The notes under the pieces were generated by a model that saw only the letters and a program-made list of their open reading frames with translations, ran no database searches and was not told the DNA's origin. Positions 6,721 through 12,887 of a DNA stretch of 14,402 nucleotides are shown one piece after another (the stretch's first letter is position 1; every line of letters begins with the position of its first letter). Source of the stretch: Spirochaetaceae bacterium (lineage in GTDB: Bacteria > Spirochaetota > Spirochaetia > Treponematales > Breznakiellaceae); NCBI GenBank assembly GCA_031258335.1, contig JAIRMY010000112.1:1-14402 (forward strand). Reading direction: 5' to 3'. The translations under genes were made by a program, and so were the position numbers.

Positions 6721-7421
6721 TCCGCGGTATAGCCGTCCAAAAATCTATGCAGTATCTGTTTTTCCTTCTCGTTAAGCGCGGTAAATTCAAGCGTTGCTGT
6801 ATCCTCACTGCGTATGATACGGCATGACGGCGAGAGCATTGAGCCGCCAACGCGAATCGAACACCCCGGTAGTTCAGTCATAAGCGCCAAATTCTTGATG
6901 AGCCTATGCTGTTCCGGCGTAAAAATTACTCCGTAAGGCGATATTTTAACTGCCGTACCCGGAATCAACGCGCCGTTTAAGGGATTCGTTACTATCATCG
7001 GAAGGCCGTTTTCCGGCTTCACAGCAGATCGGTCTATCCACTTGTCCGCTGAAATATACGGGCGGAATGTCTCGCAAAGCCGGTTCAGCGCCCGTCTGTC
7101 GAGGCGGGTCTCGTTTACAAGACAGTTTACATTCAGAAATTGGGCTTTCCTACGTTCCTTCTCGGGGAAGAATGTCCCGTACAGCACGGCTATCGCGCAG
7201 GATTCCGCCGTTCTTTCACTGCGGACAAACGAAACAAGCGTCTTCCAATGCCTCGGAAAATCCGCCGCGCTTACTACTATGCCGTCCGGTGAAATTTCAC
7301 CTATGTTGTCCATCGCTTTTACAATATGCTGATAGCGTACTATCTCGGCGCCGAGCGCCTTTACACAGTCCGCTATACGCTTATAAATGTACCGCGAATC
7401 GACCACAAACAGCAGTTTCAT
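6717..7421 (-). CDS. Degenerate receiver plus PilZ-like domain protein
   Basis: This 234-residue cytoplasmic protein appears to have two domains. Residues 1 to about 115 have the pattern of a response-regulator receiver (MKLLFVVDSRYIYKRIADCV, then SPDGIVVSAADFPRHW and AIAVLYGTFFP). The acidic pocket is reduced, and the expected phospho-acceptor position reads Val-Ser-Ala-Ala, so phosphorylation is unlikely. Residues from about 140 resemble a PilZ fold (LIPGTAVKISPYGVIFTP, then LPGCSIRVGGSMLSPSCRI). The RxxxR and D/NxSxxG cyclic-di-GMP motifs are missing or degraded: the second reads KISPYG. A function in binding the nucleotide is therefore doubtful. It lies 14 bases downstream of the secreted-protein gene and is probably co-transcribed with it. 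The domain call is by eye. Confidence 0.65.
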   Translation of the reverse strand: MKLLFVVDSRYIYKRIADCVKALGAEIVRYQHIVKAMDNIGEISPDGIVVSAADFPRHWKTLVSFVRSERTAESCAIAVLYGTFFPEKERRKAQFLNVNCLVNETRLDRRALNRLCETFRPYISADKWIDRSAVKPENGLPMIVTNPLNGALIPGTAVKISPYGVIFTPEQHRLIKNLALMTELPGCSIRVGGSMLSPSCRIIRSEDTATLEFTALNEKEKQILHRFLDGYTAD

Positions 7422-7435
7422 CCTGAGTTCCCGCG

Positions 7436-8449
7436 CTATTCCGTACCAAGATTTTGGACTACATAGTCAACTATCAGCCAAATATCGCCGGTACGGCGCA
7501 GATAATACGTGTAACGCTTGAGTTCGGTATAATCGCCCGTCTTGAATTTTTCAAGCGCGACGACAGTCCCCTCGTCAGAATTGTAAGTCGTCCGCTCAAT
7601 GGTAAATTCAAAGGGTATAGCACTTATATCACCGTCTATGACCTGTTTGTTCAAATTCTCGCGGTATGCGGCAAGCATACGCCGCCGCCCTTCCTCGGAT
7701 GCCGCGCGCCAACTACGCCCCCGCGCCGCATCCCTCAGCAGCATCTGTTCAAGATCAAGGTACAGAAAGAATTTTTCCCACTGCGATCTCTGTCTACTTT
7801 GCAGAGTCCACAAAACAACTTCATCCGGCGGTATATGCTCTCTGTAAAAGACAGCCTGTGTTTCTTCTTCCAACGCGACCGGTATCCCATCCGAACTCAG
7901 GATTTCAGGCGCTCTTATATGTAAATTCAAGCGGTTTGATACAAACGCCTCCGCCCCGCCTCTGGTTTCACCGGTTAAGCCGGCGAGACTCTCGAAGCCT
8001 TGATTTTCTCCAGTATCCGCGTTTTCAGCGTTGAAAAGGTCAGGGTAGAATTTTGCCTGCATTATATAAGAGCCGGGCTTATCCAAACGCCGCCACTCCC
8101 GTATATTTTCAACAAACGAAAGTGATTCTCCCGGATCAAGGCTTACTTCGCGGAAAAAAACCCGCTGCCGCCTTGTCCGTTTTCTTACCAAAATATCGGC
8201 GTCTTCAACTTTACGGTTGGCAAGCGTCCGGACGTCAAAGTCCAGTGAGAATGCCCTGTCGTCAGAAAGCCTAAACCGGTACGCCTCGCTGGAATTATTG
8301 GTTATAGTAATCTGCACAAGGATATCCCCTGTCTCCGGATAGTATAGCCGTTTATCATAGTACCGTATGCCGACGCTAACCCCGGATTCGGCGGCAAAGA
8401 GAAACGCCGCGCAGGAAATTTGCGCGATAATGATACAAATTTTTTTCAT
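7436..8449 (-). CDS. Secreted protein with BsuPI-like beta-sandwich domain
   Basis: The 337-residue product has an N-terminal signal peptide (MKKICIIIAQISCAAFLFA, cleavage before AESG). Residues about 25 to 150 resemble the immunoglobulin-like fold of BsuPI-type domains: VQITITNNSSEAYRFRLSDD, then a strand with paired Phe/Asp residues, then VSLDPGESLSFVENIREW, where the Leu-x-Pro-Gly-Glu turn is typical. The C-terminal third (PFEFTIERTTYNSDEGTVVA to GDIWLIVDYVVQ) resembles a small alpha-beta cone like NTF2-type domains. It is probably periplasmic; no lipobox Cys is present. Arg-rich stretches (VRKRTRRQRVFF, AARGRSWRAASEEGRRRM) are unusual. The biological role is unknown. It heads a two-gene operon with the receiver/PilZ-like gene. 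Confidence 0.7.
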   Translation of the reverse strand: MKKICIIIAQISCAAFLFAAESGVSVGIRYYDKRLYYPETGDILVQITITNNSSEAYRFRLSDDRAFSLDFDVRTLANRKVEDADILVRKRTRRQRVFFREVSLDPGESLSFVENIREWRRLDKPGSYIMQAKFYPDLFNAENADTGENQGFESLAGLTGETRGGAEAFVSNRLNLHIRAPEILSSDGIPVALEEETQAVFYREHIPPDEVVLWTLQSRQRSQWEKFFLYLDLEQMLLRDAARGRSWRAASEEGRRRMLAAYRENLNKQVIDGDISAIPFEFTIERTTYNSDEGTVVALEKFKTGDYTELKRYTYYLRRTGDIWLIVDYVVQNLGTE

Positions 8450-8512
8450 AGAGCGCCCCGAAAAGATTATTTCCCCTTTCTACTACAATATTCGGTATAT
8501 CTCCTTCCAATG

Positions 8513-8541
8513 TTGATATTATTTTATTTATACTGTATCCT
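8513..8541 (+). promoter_or_regulatory. Candidate promoter for the FecR-domain gene
   Basis: TTGATA (8513-8518), a 17-base AT-rich spacer and TATCCT (8536-8541) fit a sigma-70 promoter. It lies in the 238-base divergent gap between the BsuPI-like and FecR-type genes. If real, the transcript has an untranslated leader of about 140 bases before ATG 8688, or about 68 before ATG 8616. The rest of the gap shows no other convincing signal. Confidence 0.4.
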
Positions 8542-8687
8542 TTGTACTAGTATCTCTCTTGGTATGCGGAATCGTGTTTTTTTCTGGTGTGTTTACTGTT
8601 TCGCTGTCAAAAATTATGAGGAAATGTAGTATTATTCGGGAAAAACCCAAGCAACTGCTTACTGTATGCAAAACGCGGCGTCCGGCA

Positions 8688-9605
8688 ATGTCCGTTTCAC
8701 GCCGTCTCGTGTACGTTAATGCCCTCGTTTTTATTGGGTTAGCCATGTACGCGGTCGAGCCTGTTTTTCCGGCCGGAGCCGAAAAAACAGTTTCACTTAC
8801 ATCGTTCACCGGCAATAGCCTTGTCTTGATAAGGAGCGGCAGGGTATATCTATTTTTACATCCTAGTGATATTCCCAAAGGCGGAATTGCGCTGCAAAAT
8901 TCCGATGTTATTCAAACATCCATAGGCGTTTTTGCCGAACTACGGTTAAAATCGGGCAGAGTCTCTATCAGTATTGCCGAAAATTCATCTTTACTTGTTG
9001 AAAATGTCGTTAAACCGGGAAATATTCTGATGTTTTCACTCATTTATGGGCGTATTCGCGCCATTCAGAAAGGCAAAGCCAACATGGTGATTGTAAGAGT
9101 CAATCAATCGCTGGTGGAAATGCAAAAAGGCGATGTCAATATTGATTACACCGTAGTACCGGGTATGCATTATAAAAGGCCGCCTATGATTTATGTTTCC
9201 ACGTTGTCCGGTACCGCCGAGTTTATACCGTCTATTGAGCCGCCTTTCATGTATAGCCCCACATTACCCGGTACCGCCGAGTTTATACCGTCTATCGAGT
9301 CGCCTTTCATGTATGTACCCACATTACCCGGTACCGCCAAGTTTATACAGTCTATTGAGCCACCTTTCATGTATGCACCCACATTGCCCGGTACCGCCAA
9401 GTTTATACAGTCTACTGAGCCGCCTTTCATGTATGTACCCACATTGCCCGGTACCGCTGAGTTTATACCGTCTATTGCGCCGCCTTTCGTGAAACGTATA
9501 AAGTTGAAAAATAAAGAGACTCTTATTTTTTATACCCAGAAGGGTCTCTTTCAAAAGTGGATATTGGACAAAGAGACGGCCAAATACTGGAAAACGAAAC
9601 GGTGA
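8688..9605 (+). CDS. Exported FecR-domain protein with five 20-residue tandem repeats
   Basis: The product (305 residues from ATG 8688) begins with a signal-peptide-like segment (hydrophobic VYVNALVFIGLAMYAV, possible cleavage after PAGA). Residues about 35 to 150 match the FecR-domain pattern common in spirochaete secreted proteins: VSLTSFTGNSLVLIRSGRV, then LQNSDVIQTSIGVFAELRLK, SIAENSSLLVE and a SLIYGRIRA turn. Residues about 165 to 264 are five in-register 20-residue repeats with consensus PPFMYxPTLPGTAEFIPSIE. A short Lys-rich tail (KRIKLKNKETLIFY to YWKTKR) follows. The repeat region resembles a Pro-rich stalk or ligand-binding arm; no enzyme motif is seen. Upstream in-frame starts at 8616 (ATG) and 8559 (TTG) exist; none has a good ribosome-binding site, and 8688 puts the signal peptide at the N-terminus. 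Confidence 0.75.
   Translation: MSVSRRLVYVNALVFIGLAMYAVEPVFPAGAEKTVSLTSFTGNSLVLIRSGRVYLFLHPSDIPKGGIALQNSDVIQTSIGVFAELRLKSGRVSISIAENSSLLVENVVKPGNILMFSLIYGRIRAIQKGKANMVIVRVNQSLVEMQKGDVNIDYTVVPGMHYKRPPMIYVSTLSGTAEFIPSIEPPFMYSPTLPGTAEFIPSIESPFMYVPTLPGTAKFIQSIEPPFMYAPTLPGTAKFIQSTEPPFMYVPTLPGTAEFIPSIAPPFVKRIKLKNKETLIFYTQKGLFQKWILDKETAKYWKTKR
9181..9480 (+). repeat. Five tandem 60-bp coding repeats
   Basis: Five units of exactly 60 bases (starting at 9181, 9241, 9301, 9361 and 9421) lie in frame, plus a partial sixth copy from 9481 for about 8 bases. Every unit contains GGTACCGC. Units 3 and 4 differ at about four positions, while unit 1 is the most diverged at its start. The period is a multiple of three, so gain or loss of units would keep the reading frame. 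Confidence 0.95.
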
Positions 9606-9654
9606 AAAACATGAGTATCCGTCCCGTAACAGCCGCGTAAAAATTTACCTGCCT

Positions 9655-10299
9655 TTAAGCCAATACTTCGTGCGCGATTTTTGCCACCGCTTGGGCAAGA
9701 GAAAGGTGAGAAAGAGGCTCAAGGTGAACTCCGTCGGCGGGGCTTGTCCTGATTACAGTTCCCGCGTCGAGGAAAAAAGCGCCGCTTTCCTTGCAAATAC
9801 ACCTGTAGTAAGGCGGCAGTTTCCTTGATAGAGCGGCGCTGCCCTTGAATATATCGCCAAACACCGGTGTTTCAACCAGAGGTGGCGGACATATCACAAG
9901 CACTTTCGGGGCGCCGTCATCGGGCCCGGTTTCGGAATGTTGAATTGCCTTTACAACATTTAGCACACCCTGCGAAACATCGTAAGGTGACGGGTTAAAG
10001 CGCCGTTTCAAGTCGTTGGTTCCAAGCATGACGGCGACCAAGTCCAGCGGTTTATGGCTTTTTAGTATGGGGACAACATGGCGCAGACCGTTTCTATACA
10101 ACTCAATAGGGTCGTCAAAAGAGCTGGTCCTGCCGTTAAGCCCTTCCTCATCAACCCACCAGCCGGGATCATCTTCGCTACCCTCATTGAGTATACGCTC
10201 CAGCGCCTTGGGCCAGCGGGTCTTGTGGTCGTAGCGTTTGCCGGAAATGGGGATATAACCGTAAGTGTTTGAATCGCCATAGCAGAGTATAGTTTTCAT
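9655..10299 (-). CDS. SGNH/GDSL-type hydrolase (arylesterase-like)
   Basis: This 214-residue protein is an SGNH-fold hydrolase acting on ester or acyl bonds. All blocks are visible: block I GDSNTYG with the nucleophile Ser10, block II GLNGRTS with its Gly, block III LGTNDLKRRF with its Asn, and block V DGVHLEPLSH with the catalytic Asp and His. The Trp-containing PGWWVDEEGLNGRTS segment and the PPPLVETPVFGDIF loop resemble arylesterases of the Mycobacterium smegmatis acyltransferase type. There is no signal peptide, so it should be cytoplasmic; the substrate is unknown. It is monocistronic, convergent with the FecR-type gene and divergent from ssb. A TATAAT lies six bases before its ATG and no Shine-Dalgarno is present. 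Confidence 0.92.
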   Translation of the reverse strand: MKTILCYGDSNTYGYIPISGKRYDHKTRWPKALERILNEGSEDDPGWWVDEEGLNGRTSSFDDPIELYRNGLRHVVPILKSHKPLDLVAVMLGTNDLKRRFNPSPYDVSQGVLNVVKAIQHSETGPDDGAPKVLVICPPPLVETPVFGDIFKGSAALSRKLPPYYRCICKESGAFFLDAGTVIRTSPADGVHLEPLSHLSLAQAVAKIAHEVLA

Positions 10300-10305
10300 A
10301 GGGCC

Positions 10306-10311
10306 ATTATA
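10306..10311 (-). promoter_or_regulatory. Consensus -10 box immediately before the SGNH gene
   Basis: On the minus strand TATAAT occupies 10311 down to 10306, with six bases (GGCCCT) between it and the ATG at 10299. A start of transcription at the usual seventh base would be the A of the ATG. The -35 region is weak (TTCGCG at 18-base spacing). Confidence 0.5.
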
Positions 10312-10425
10312 GTATATACCGCCGAATGCCGCGAAACAAGCCGCTTACACGCGAAGCGCGAATGGAAAATGCTAATGAGAAATGAATGGCGGGCGGGCGG
10401 ACGGCGAATAGGAGAACGGTGTATC

Positions 10426-10443
10426 TTTAACCGAGTGGTTAAA
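10426..10443. repeat. Inverted repeat TTTAACC-GAGT-GGTTAAA
   Basis: Two perfect 7-base arms (10426-10432 and 10437-10443) surround a 4-base centre, at the left end of the AT-rich region that probably holds the ssb promoter. It has the size of an operator for a dimeric regulator, but nothing identifies the protein. Confidence 0.4.
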
Positions 10444-10558
10444 AAGTTTTATGACATTCACATACATTTACAAAAGATTTTCAAAAGTATAAAGCAAAAT
10501 TGAATTTCACGCGGTATAAATAGCCAGCAGGGCCGTTACATAGAGCGCGGCTGCCGCC

Positions 10559-10578
10559 GCCGGCGCTTATGCGCCGGC
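10559..10578 (+). promoter_or_regulatory. Perfect 8-bp GC hairpin in the ssb leader
   Basis: GCCGGCGC (10559-10566), loop TTAT and GCGCCGGC (10571-10578) form a very stable stem 12 bases before the ssb Shine-Dalgarno. The following TCTATTTTA is only a poor T-run. The upstream GCGCGGC (10545-10551) could pair with part of either arm, which would allow two alternative structures. It may limit transcription or translation of ssb. Confidence 0.5.
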
Positions 10579-10600
10579 AATCTATTTTATGGGGATTTTT

Positions 10601-11011
10601 ATGAATAACCTCAATTCTATTTTGATCGAGGGCAACATGGTTCGGGATCCGACGTTCCGTTCCACTGCCAAGGGGACGCCGTTATGCACATTCACGCTTG
10701 CATCCAACCGTTACTACAAACGTGATACCGGCTTTGAAAACGAAGTAAGTTTTTTTGATGTGGAAGCATGGTCAAAACTTGCTGAAAATTGTAACACACA
10801 GGGGCGCAAAGGCAGGGGAGTGCGTATTGTTGGACGCTTAAAACAGGACCGTTGGAGCGATACGGACGGAAAGACTCATTCCAAAATAGGCATAGTCGCC
10901 GAACACGTTGAATTCCGGCCTGACTTCAAAAACGGCGGCGAAGATACTGACGATGCCGCTTCCGTGATGTCAAAAGCGGCGGAACTCCATCAAAAGGAGG
11001 TGGGTTTCTAA
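10601..11011 (+). CDS. ssb: Single-stranded DNA-binding protein
   Basis: This 136-residue protein is a bacterial SSB, the OB-fold protein that covers single-stranded DNA in replication, repair and recombination. It shows MNNLNSILIEGNMVRDPTFR, then GTPLCTFTLASNRYYKRDTG, EVSFFDVEAWSKLAENC, GVRIVGRLKQDRWSDTDGK and VEHVEF-type strand residues (AEHVEFRPDF), all typical of Treponema SSBs. ATG 10601 is preceded by GGGGA at five bases and gives the expected N-terminus; ATG 10589 is less likely. The C-terminal tail is short, with an acidic stretch (GGEDTDDAA), and ends EVGF rather than the usual DDDIPF-like partner-binding tip. The gene is not next to rpsF or rpsR and is alone on its strand. Confidence 0.95.
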   Translation: MNNLNSILIEGNMVRDPTFRSTAKGTPLCTFTLASNRYYKRDTGFENEVSFFDVEAWSKLAENCNTQGRKGRGVRIVGRLKQDRWSDTDGKTHSKIGIVAEHVEFRPDFKNGGEDTDDAASVMSKAAELHQKEVGF

Positions 11012-11028
11012 CAGTCAAAAGGTTATTT

Positions 11029-11134
11029 ACAGACGCCTGAAAATGTTTTTCTGGCGCGGTTCAAAACCGTCCGGTTGGACCGGGCCGCATAAGAGACCTC
11101 CATCTCGAATCGCTTCTTTGGGCGTCTGTTTTTT
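11029..11134 (+). other. Structured region after ssb closed by a long-range stem and T6
   Basis: ACAGACGCC (11029-11037) pairs perfectly with GGCGTCTGT (11121-11129), and the stem extends to 13 pairs with two G-T wobbles (to 11041/11117). The inner 75 bases contain smaller hairpins, for example CGGTT/AACCG near 11058-11071, CCGGT/ACCGG next to it, and GAGA/TCTC near 11093-11106. Six T's (11129-11134) follow the closing stem, as at an intrinsic terminator. It starts 17 bases after the ssb stop and ends 17 bases before the 3' end of the convergent gene. It may be the ssb terminator, a 3'-derived small RNA, or a small element with terminal inverted repeats. Confidence 0.5.
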
Positions 11135-11151
11135 GTCTAACTCGCCGCGGT

Positions 11152-11922
11152 TCATTTTGGATAGAAAATATCGTCGTCATTCTCAAGCGGCATTGCCGGC
11201 GTCCGTTGCCGCCGTGGTGACGGGCCGAACGTAGTTTCCCCAAGTCTGTAACCAACCAAAAGATTTACTTCAAAACCAAGGTTAAGGTTCCACACCGTGG
11301 ATTTCCCGCCGTCCTTAACTTTTTTTATAAACGCTTCGTCCAGCTTGCTGTTTATCTTATAATTCATCACAATATTGCCGCGAAAAAATATACTGTCCGT
11401 TATATCAATATCAAAACCACCGCCGACTTCAAAAGCAACAGTTGACCAGTTTCCCGCGTCTCCATAGTTGTCATTTTTTTCCCCGGTTTCAAAACCTGTA
11501 TCTTTTGAAAAATTCTGCGACAGGCCTATGTTTCCCTGTACACCTAGCAGCGGAAAAATCTTTATCCCGCCCACGGTAAATGGATATTTAAAGCGTAGCC
11601 CCAGCGCTAAATTCGTTCCGATAAGATTAAAATTTCCTCCGACACGAGTGTCTTTCAATAACTCGGGGTTAGACGAAAAACTCGTGGCAGTTCCATAAAA
11701 ATTAATATTCGCGGCAATATAATCAGCGTCAAAAAAAACAGATGCGCCGAAATGAAACTGATTGTACCTTTGGTTTGATGTTGCAGCTCCGTTGTTTACA
11801 TCTGCTGAAAGCGTGTCAAAGTTCGCGCCGGTGATAAGCCCGTAGCCTGTGCTTAGATCCAGCGCGAATGACGGCAACGCTGAAAAAAATAAAACGCTAA
11901 TTAGAACCGGTGTTCTATTCAT
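11152..11922 (-). CDS. Putative outer-membrane beta-barrel protein
   Basis: No named family is recognised. The 256-residue product starts at ATG 11922, six bases after AAGGA, with a signal peptide MNRTPVLISVLFFSALPSFA. The mature protein has repeated amphipathic strands rich in Gly, Asn and aromatic residues: FHFGASVFFDADYIAANINF, NLIGTNLALGLRFKYPF, FPLLGVQGNIGLSQNF, VAFEVGGGFDIDITDSIFF and NLGFEVNLLVGYRLG. This gives about eight to ten strands, as in small outer-membrane barrels. After the last strand comes a charged tail (SPRRQRTPAMPLENDDDIFYPK) that is probably periplasmic. The mature start LDLSTGYGLITG resembles WDLTMGGGVDYS of the other putative barrel in this window, a weak hint of common ancestry. 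A terminator-like hairpin separates it from the lipoprotein gene, so it may have its own promoter. Confidence 0.75.
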   Translation of the reverse strand: MNRTPVLISVLFFSALPSFALDLSTGYGLITGANFDTLSADVNNGAATSNQRYNQFHFGASVFFDADYIAANINFYGTATSFSSNPELLKDTRVGGNFNLIGTNLALGLRFKYPFTVGGIKIFPLLGVQGNIGLSQNFSKDTGFETGEKNDNYGDAGNWSTVAFEVGGGFDIDITDSIFFRGNIVMNYKINSKLDEAFIKKVKDGGKSTVWNLNLGFEVNLLVGYRLGETTFGPSPRRQRTPAMPLENDDDIFYPK

Positions 11923-11992
11923 ATATGGTCCTTCCCTAAACCCCATTGATACTATTTTCGGCGTTGAATCCCGCCGGCTTTAAAAAAATTAA

Positions 11993-12021
11993 GAAAAAAC
12001 TACTGTGTTATCGTAACCACA
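11993..12021 (-). terminator. Intrinsic terminator after the lipoprotein gene
   Basis: On the minus strand TGTGGTTA-CGA-TAACACA (12021 to 12004) folds into a seven-pair stem with one bulged G. A run of six T's follows at 11999-11994, and another T-rich run lies further on. It starts only a few bases after the lipoprotein stop at 12026. Confidence 0.55.
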
Positions 12022-12025
12022 CACG

Positions 12026-12871
12026 TTAATTTACTGATTCACGCAGTTGTACATCGCTGTAATCAACTTCGACTCTTTTTTTTGCTCCGTCAGGGTACGT
12101 TATATCGAAAACCGCTGTATATGAGGCGGCATTCTCTGACTTTGAAATCAGCATCGCATAACCGCCGCGCGAATCACCGTCAAATGTCCAGTAAGAAGAG
12201 GTATCCACTGAAGGTTCAGGCCAGCGGCGGAAATTATTCGGGTTATACGTATACGTGCTGTTTTTTTGCAGTCTACCGCCCGGACTGGCGTAGAGTGCAG
12301 CCTCCGGGTAAAATTTATCGCGATACTCGTCCGATAAAAGATTTAGGCTTTCATTTTTTTCTATGATGGTGGTTCCAACTATGCCATCGACAAGCCCTTC
12401 AAGCGTTACGGCGGTGAAAAGCCCGGCAGACACCCATTCCGTGGAAAAATCAGGGTAGTTGGCGGCACCAGTGCCGCCTGTTGTCCTTATCCTAAAGTCG
12501 CCCCTACCTGAGTAACTCCCGCTCGGCGCTCCAAAGTCCGCGGAAGTATCTTCATTCCACACCAAGCCTTCGGGGATACCGTTAGTAATCTTGCCGCTCA
12601 GTACTATATGAATGACATCGTCCGAAGTCCTGTAGGCGTTCTTTATGTATAAGTCCTCAGGATTTATCCTGGTTCCCCTCGTTCCATAGGTCCCGTAACG
12701 CTCCTTTCCCCATGATACTGAGCCGGCTGGCGGGCCGTATTCCGGCAACCGAATTTTATCCACCTCGTCATCCCCTGTATAGCTTTTCAATGTGGGGACA
12801 ACGCCGTCCCCACAGCCTCCCAACACCGCTATGGCAAGAAAAATGGTAATACGGTTAATCTTATTTTTCAT
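12026..12871 (-). CDS. Putative lipoprotein of unknown function
   Basis: The 281-residue product starts at ATG 12871, with AAGGTG nine bases upstream, and carries a lipoprotein signal: MKNKINRITIFLAIAVLGGC with the lipobox Leu-Gly-Gly-Cys at Cys20. It is therefore expected to be lipid-anchored in the envelope. The mature part is rich in Gly, Ser, Thr, Tyr and Asp and seems mainly beta-structured, with segments such as DVIHIVLSGKITNGIPEGLV, DFRIRTTGGTGAANYPDF and YTAVFDITYPDGAKKRVEVD. No known domain is recognised. It begins 16 bases after the flippase stop and is likely co-transcribed with it, which may link it to surface glycan or envelope assembly, but that is only context. Confidence 0.78.
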   Translation of the reverse strand: MKNKINRITIFLAIAVLGGCGDGVVPTLKSYTGDDEVDKIRLPEYGPPAGSVSWGKERYGTYGTRGTRINPEDLYIKNAYRTSDDVIHIVLSGKITNGIPEGLVWNEDTSADFGAPSGSYSGRGDFRIRTTGGTGAANYPDFSTEWVSAGLFTAVTLEGLVDGIVGTTIIEKNESLNLLSDEYRDKFYPEAALYASPGGRLQKNSTYTYNPNNFRRWPEPSVDTSSYWTFDGDSRGGYAMLISKSENAASYTAVFDITYPDGAKKRVEVDYSDVQLRESVN

Positions 12872-12887
12872 AATACCAAACACCTTA

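Larger units (their letters stand above)
10300..10588. other. Non-coding divergent region between the SGNH gene and ssb
   Basis: This 289-base gap holds the SGNH -10 box at its left edge, an AATG-rich tract (10361-10388), a G-rich tract of five short G-runs (10388-10404), a 7-bp inverted repeat (10426-10443), an AT-rich stretch (10440-10505) with promoter-like TATAAA at 10488-10493 and 10515-10520, and a strong hairpin just before ssb. No coding region is convincing. Neither TATAAA has a well-placed -35, so the ssb promoter is not fixed. Confidence 0.6.

Noticed and set aside
7454..8034. Forward open frames of 80 to 156 residues opposite the BsuPI-like gene
   Set aside because: The reverse frame is longer, starts with a signal peptide and has domain-like patterns; the forward frames look compositionally random.
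9191..9442. Open reading frames on the reverse strand and another forward frame through the repeats
   Set aside because: They are open only because the repeat unit is open in several frames; they lack starts with ribosome-binding sites and end at the repeat edges, and the FecR-type frame has the signal peptide and domain.
9181..9480. CRISPR-like array appearance of regular repeats
   Set aside because: The 60-base units are directly adjacent with no unique spacers, in frame and coding, and no cas genes are present.
10411..10446. tRNA-like 5' half (CCGAGTGGTTAA resembles the D-arm of Ser/Leu tRNAs)
   Set aside because: No anticodon arm, no T-loop sequence such as GGTTCGAATCC, and no acceptor-stem pairing follow; it is better described as a 7-bp inverted repeat.
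11043..11255. Short reading frames on both strands between ssb and the barrel-protein gene
   Set aside because: No ribosome-binding site and no recognisable protein; the forward frame runs antisense into the barrel gene, and the region is better explained by the stem-T6 structure.
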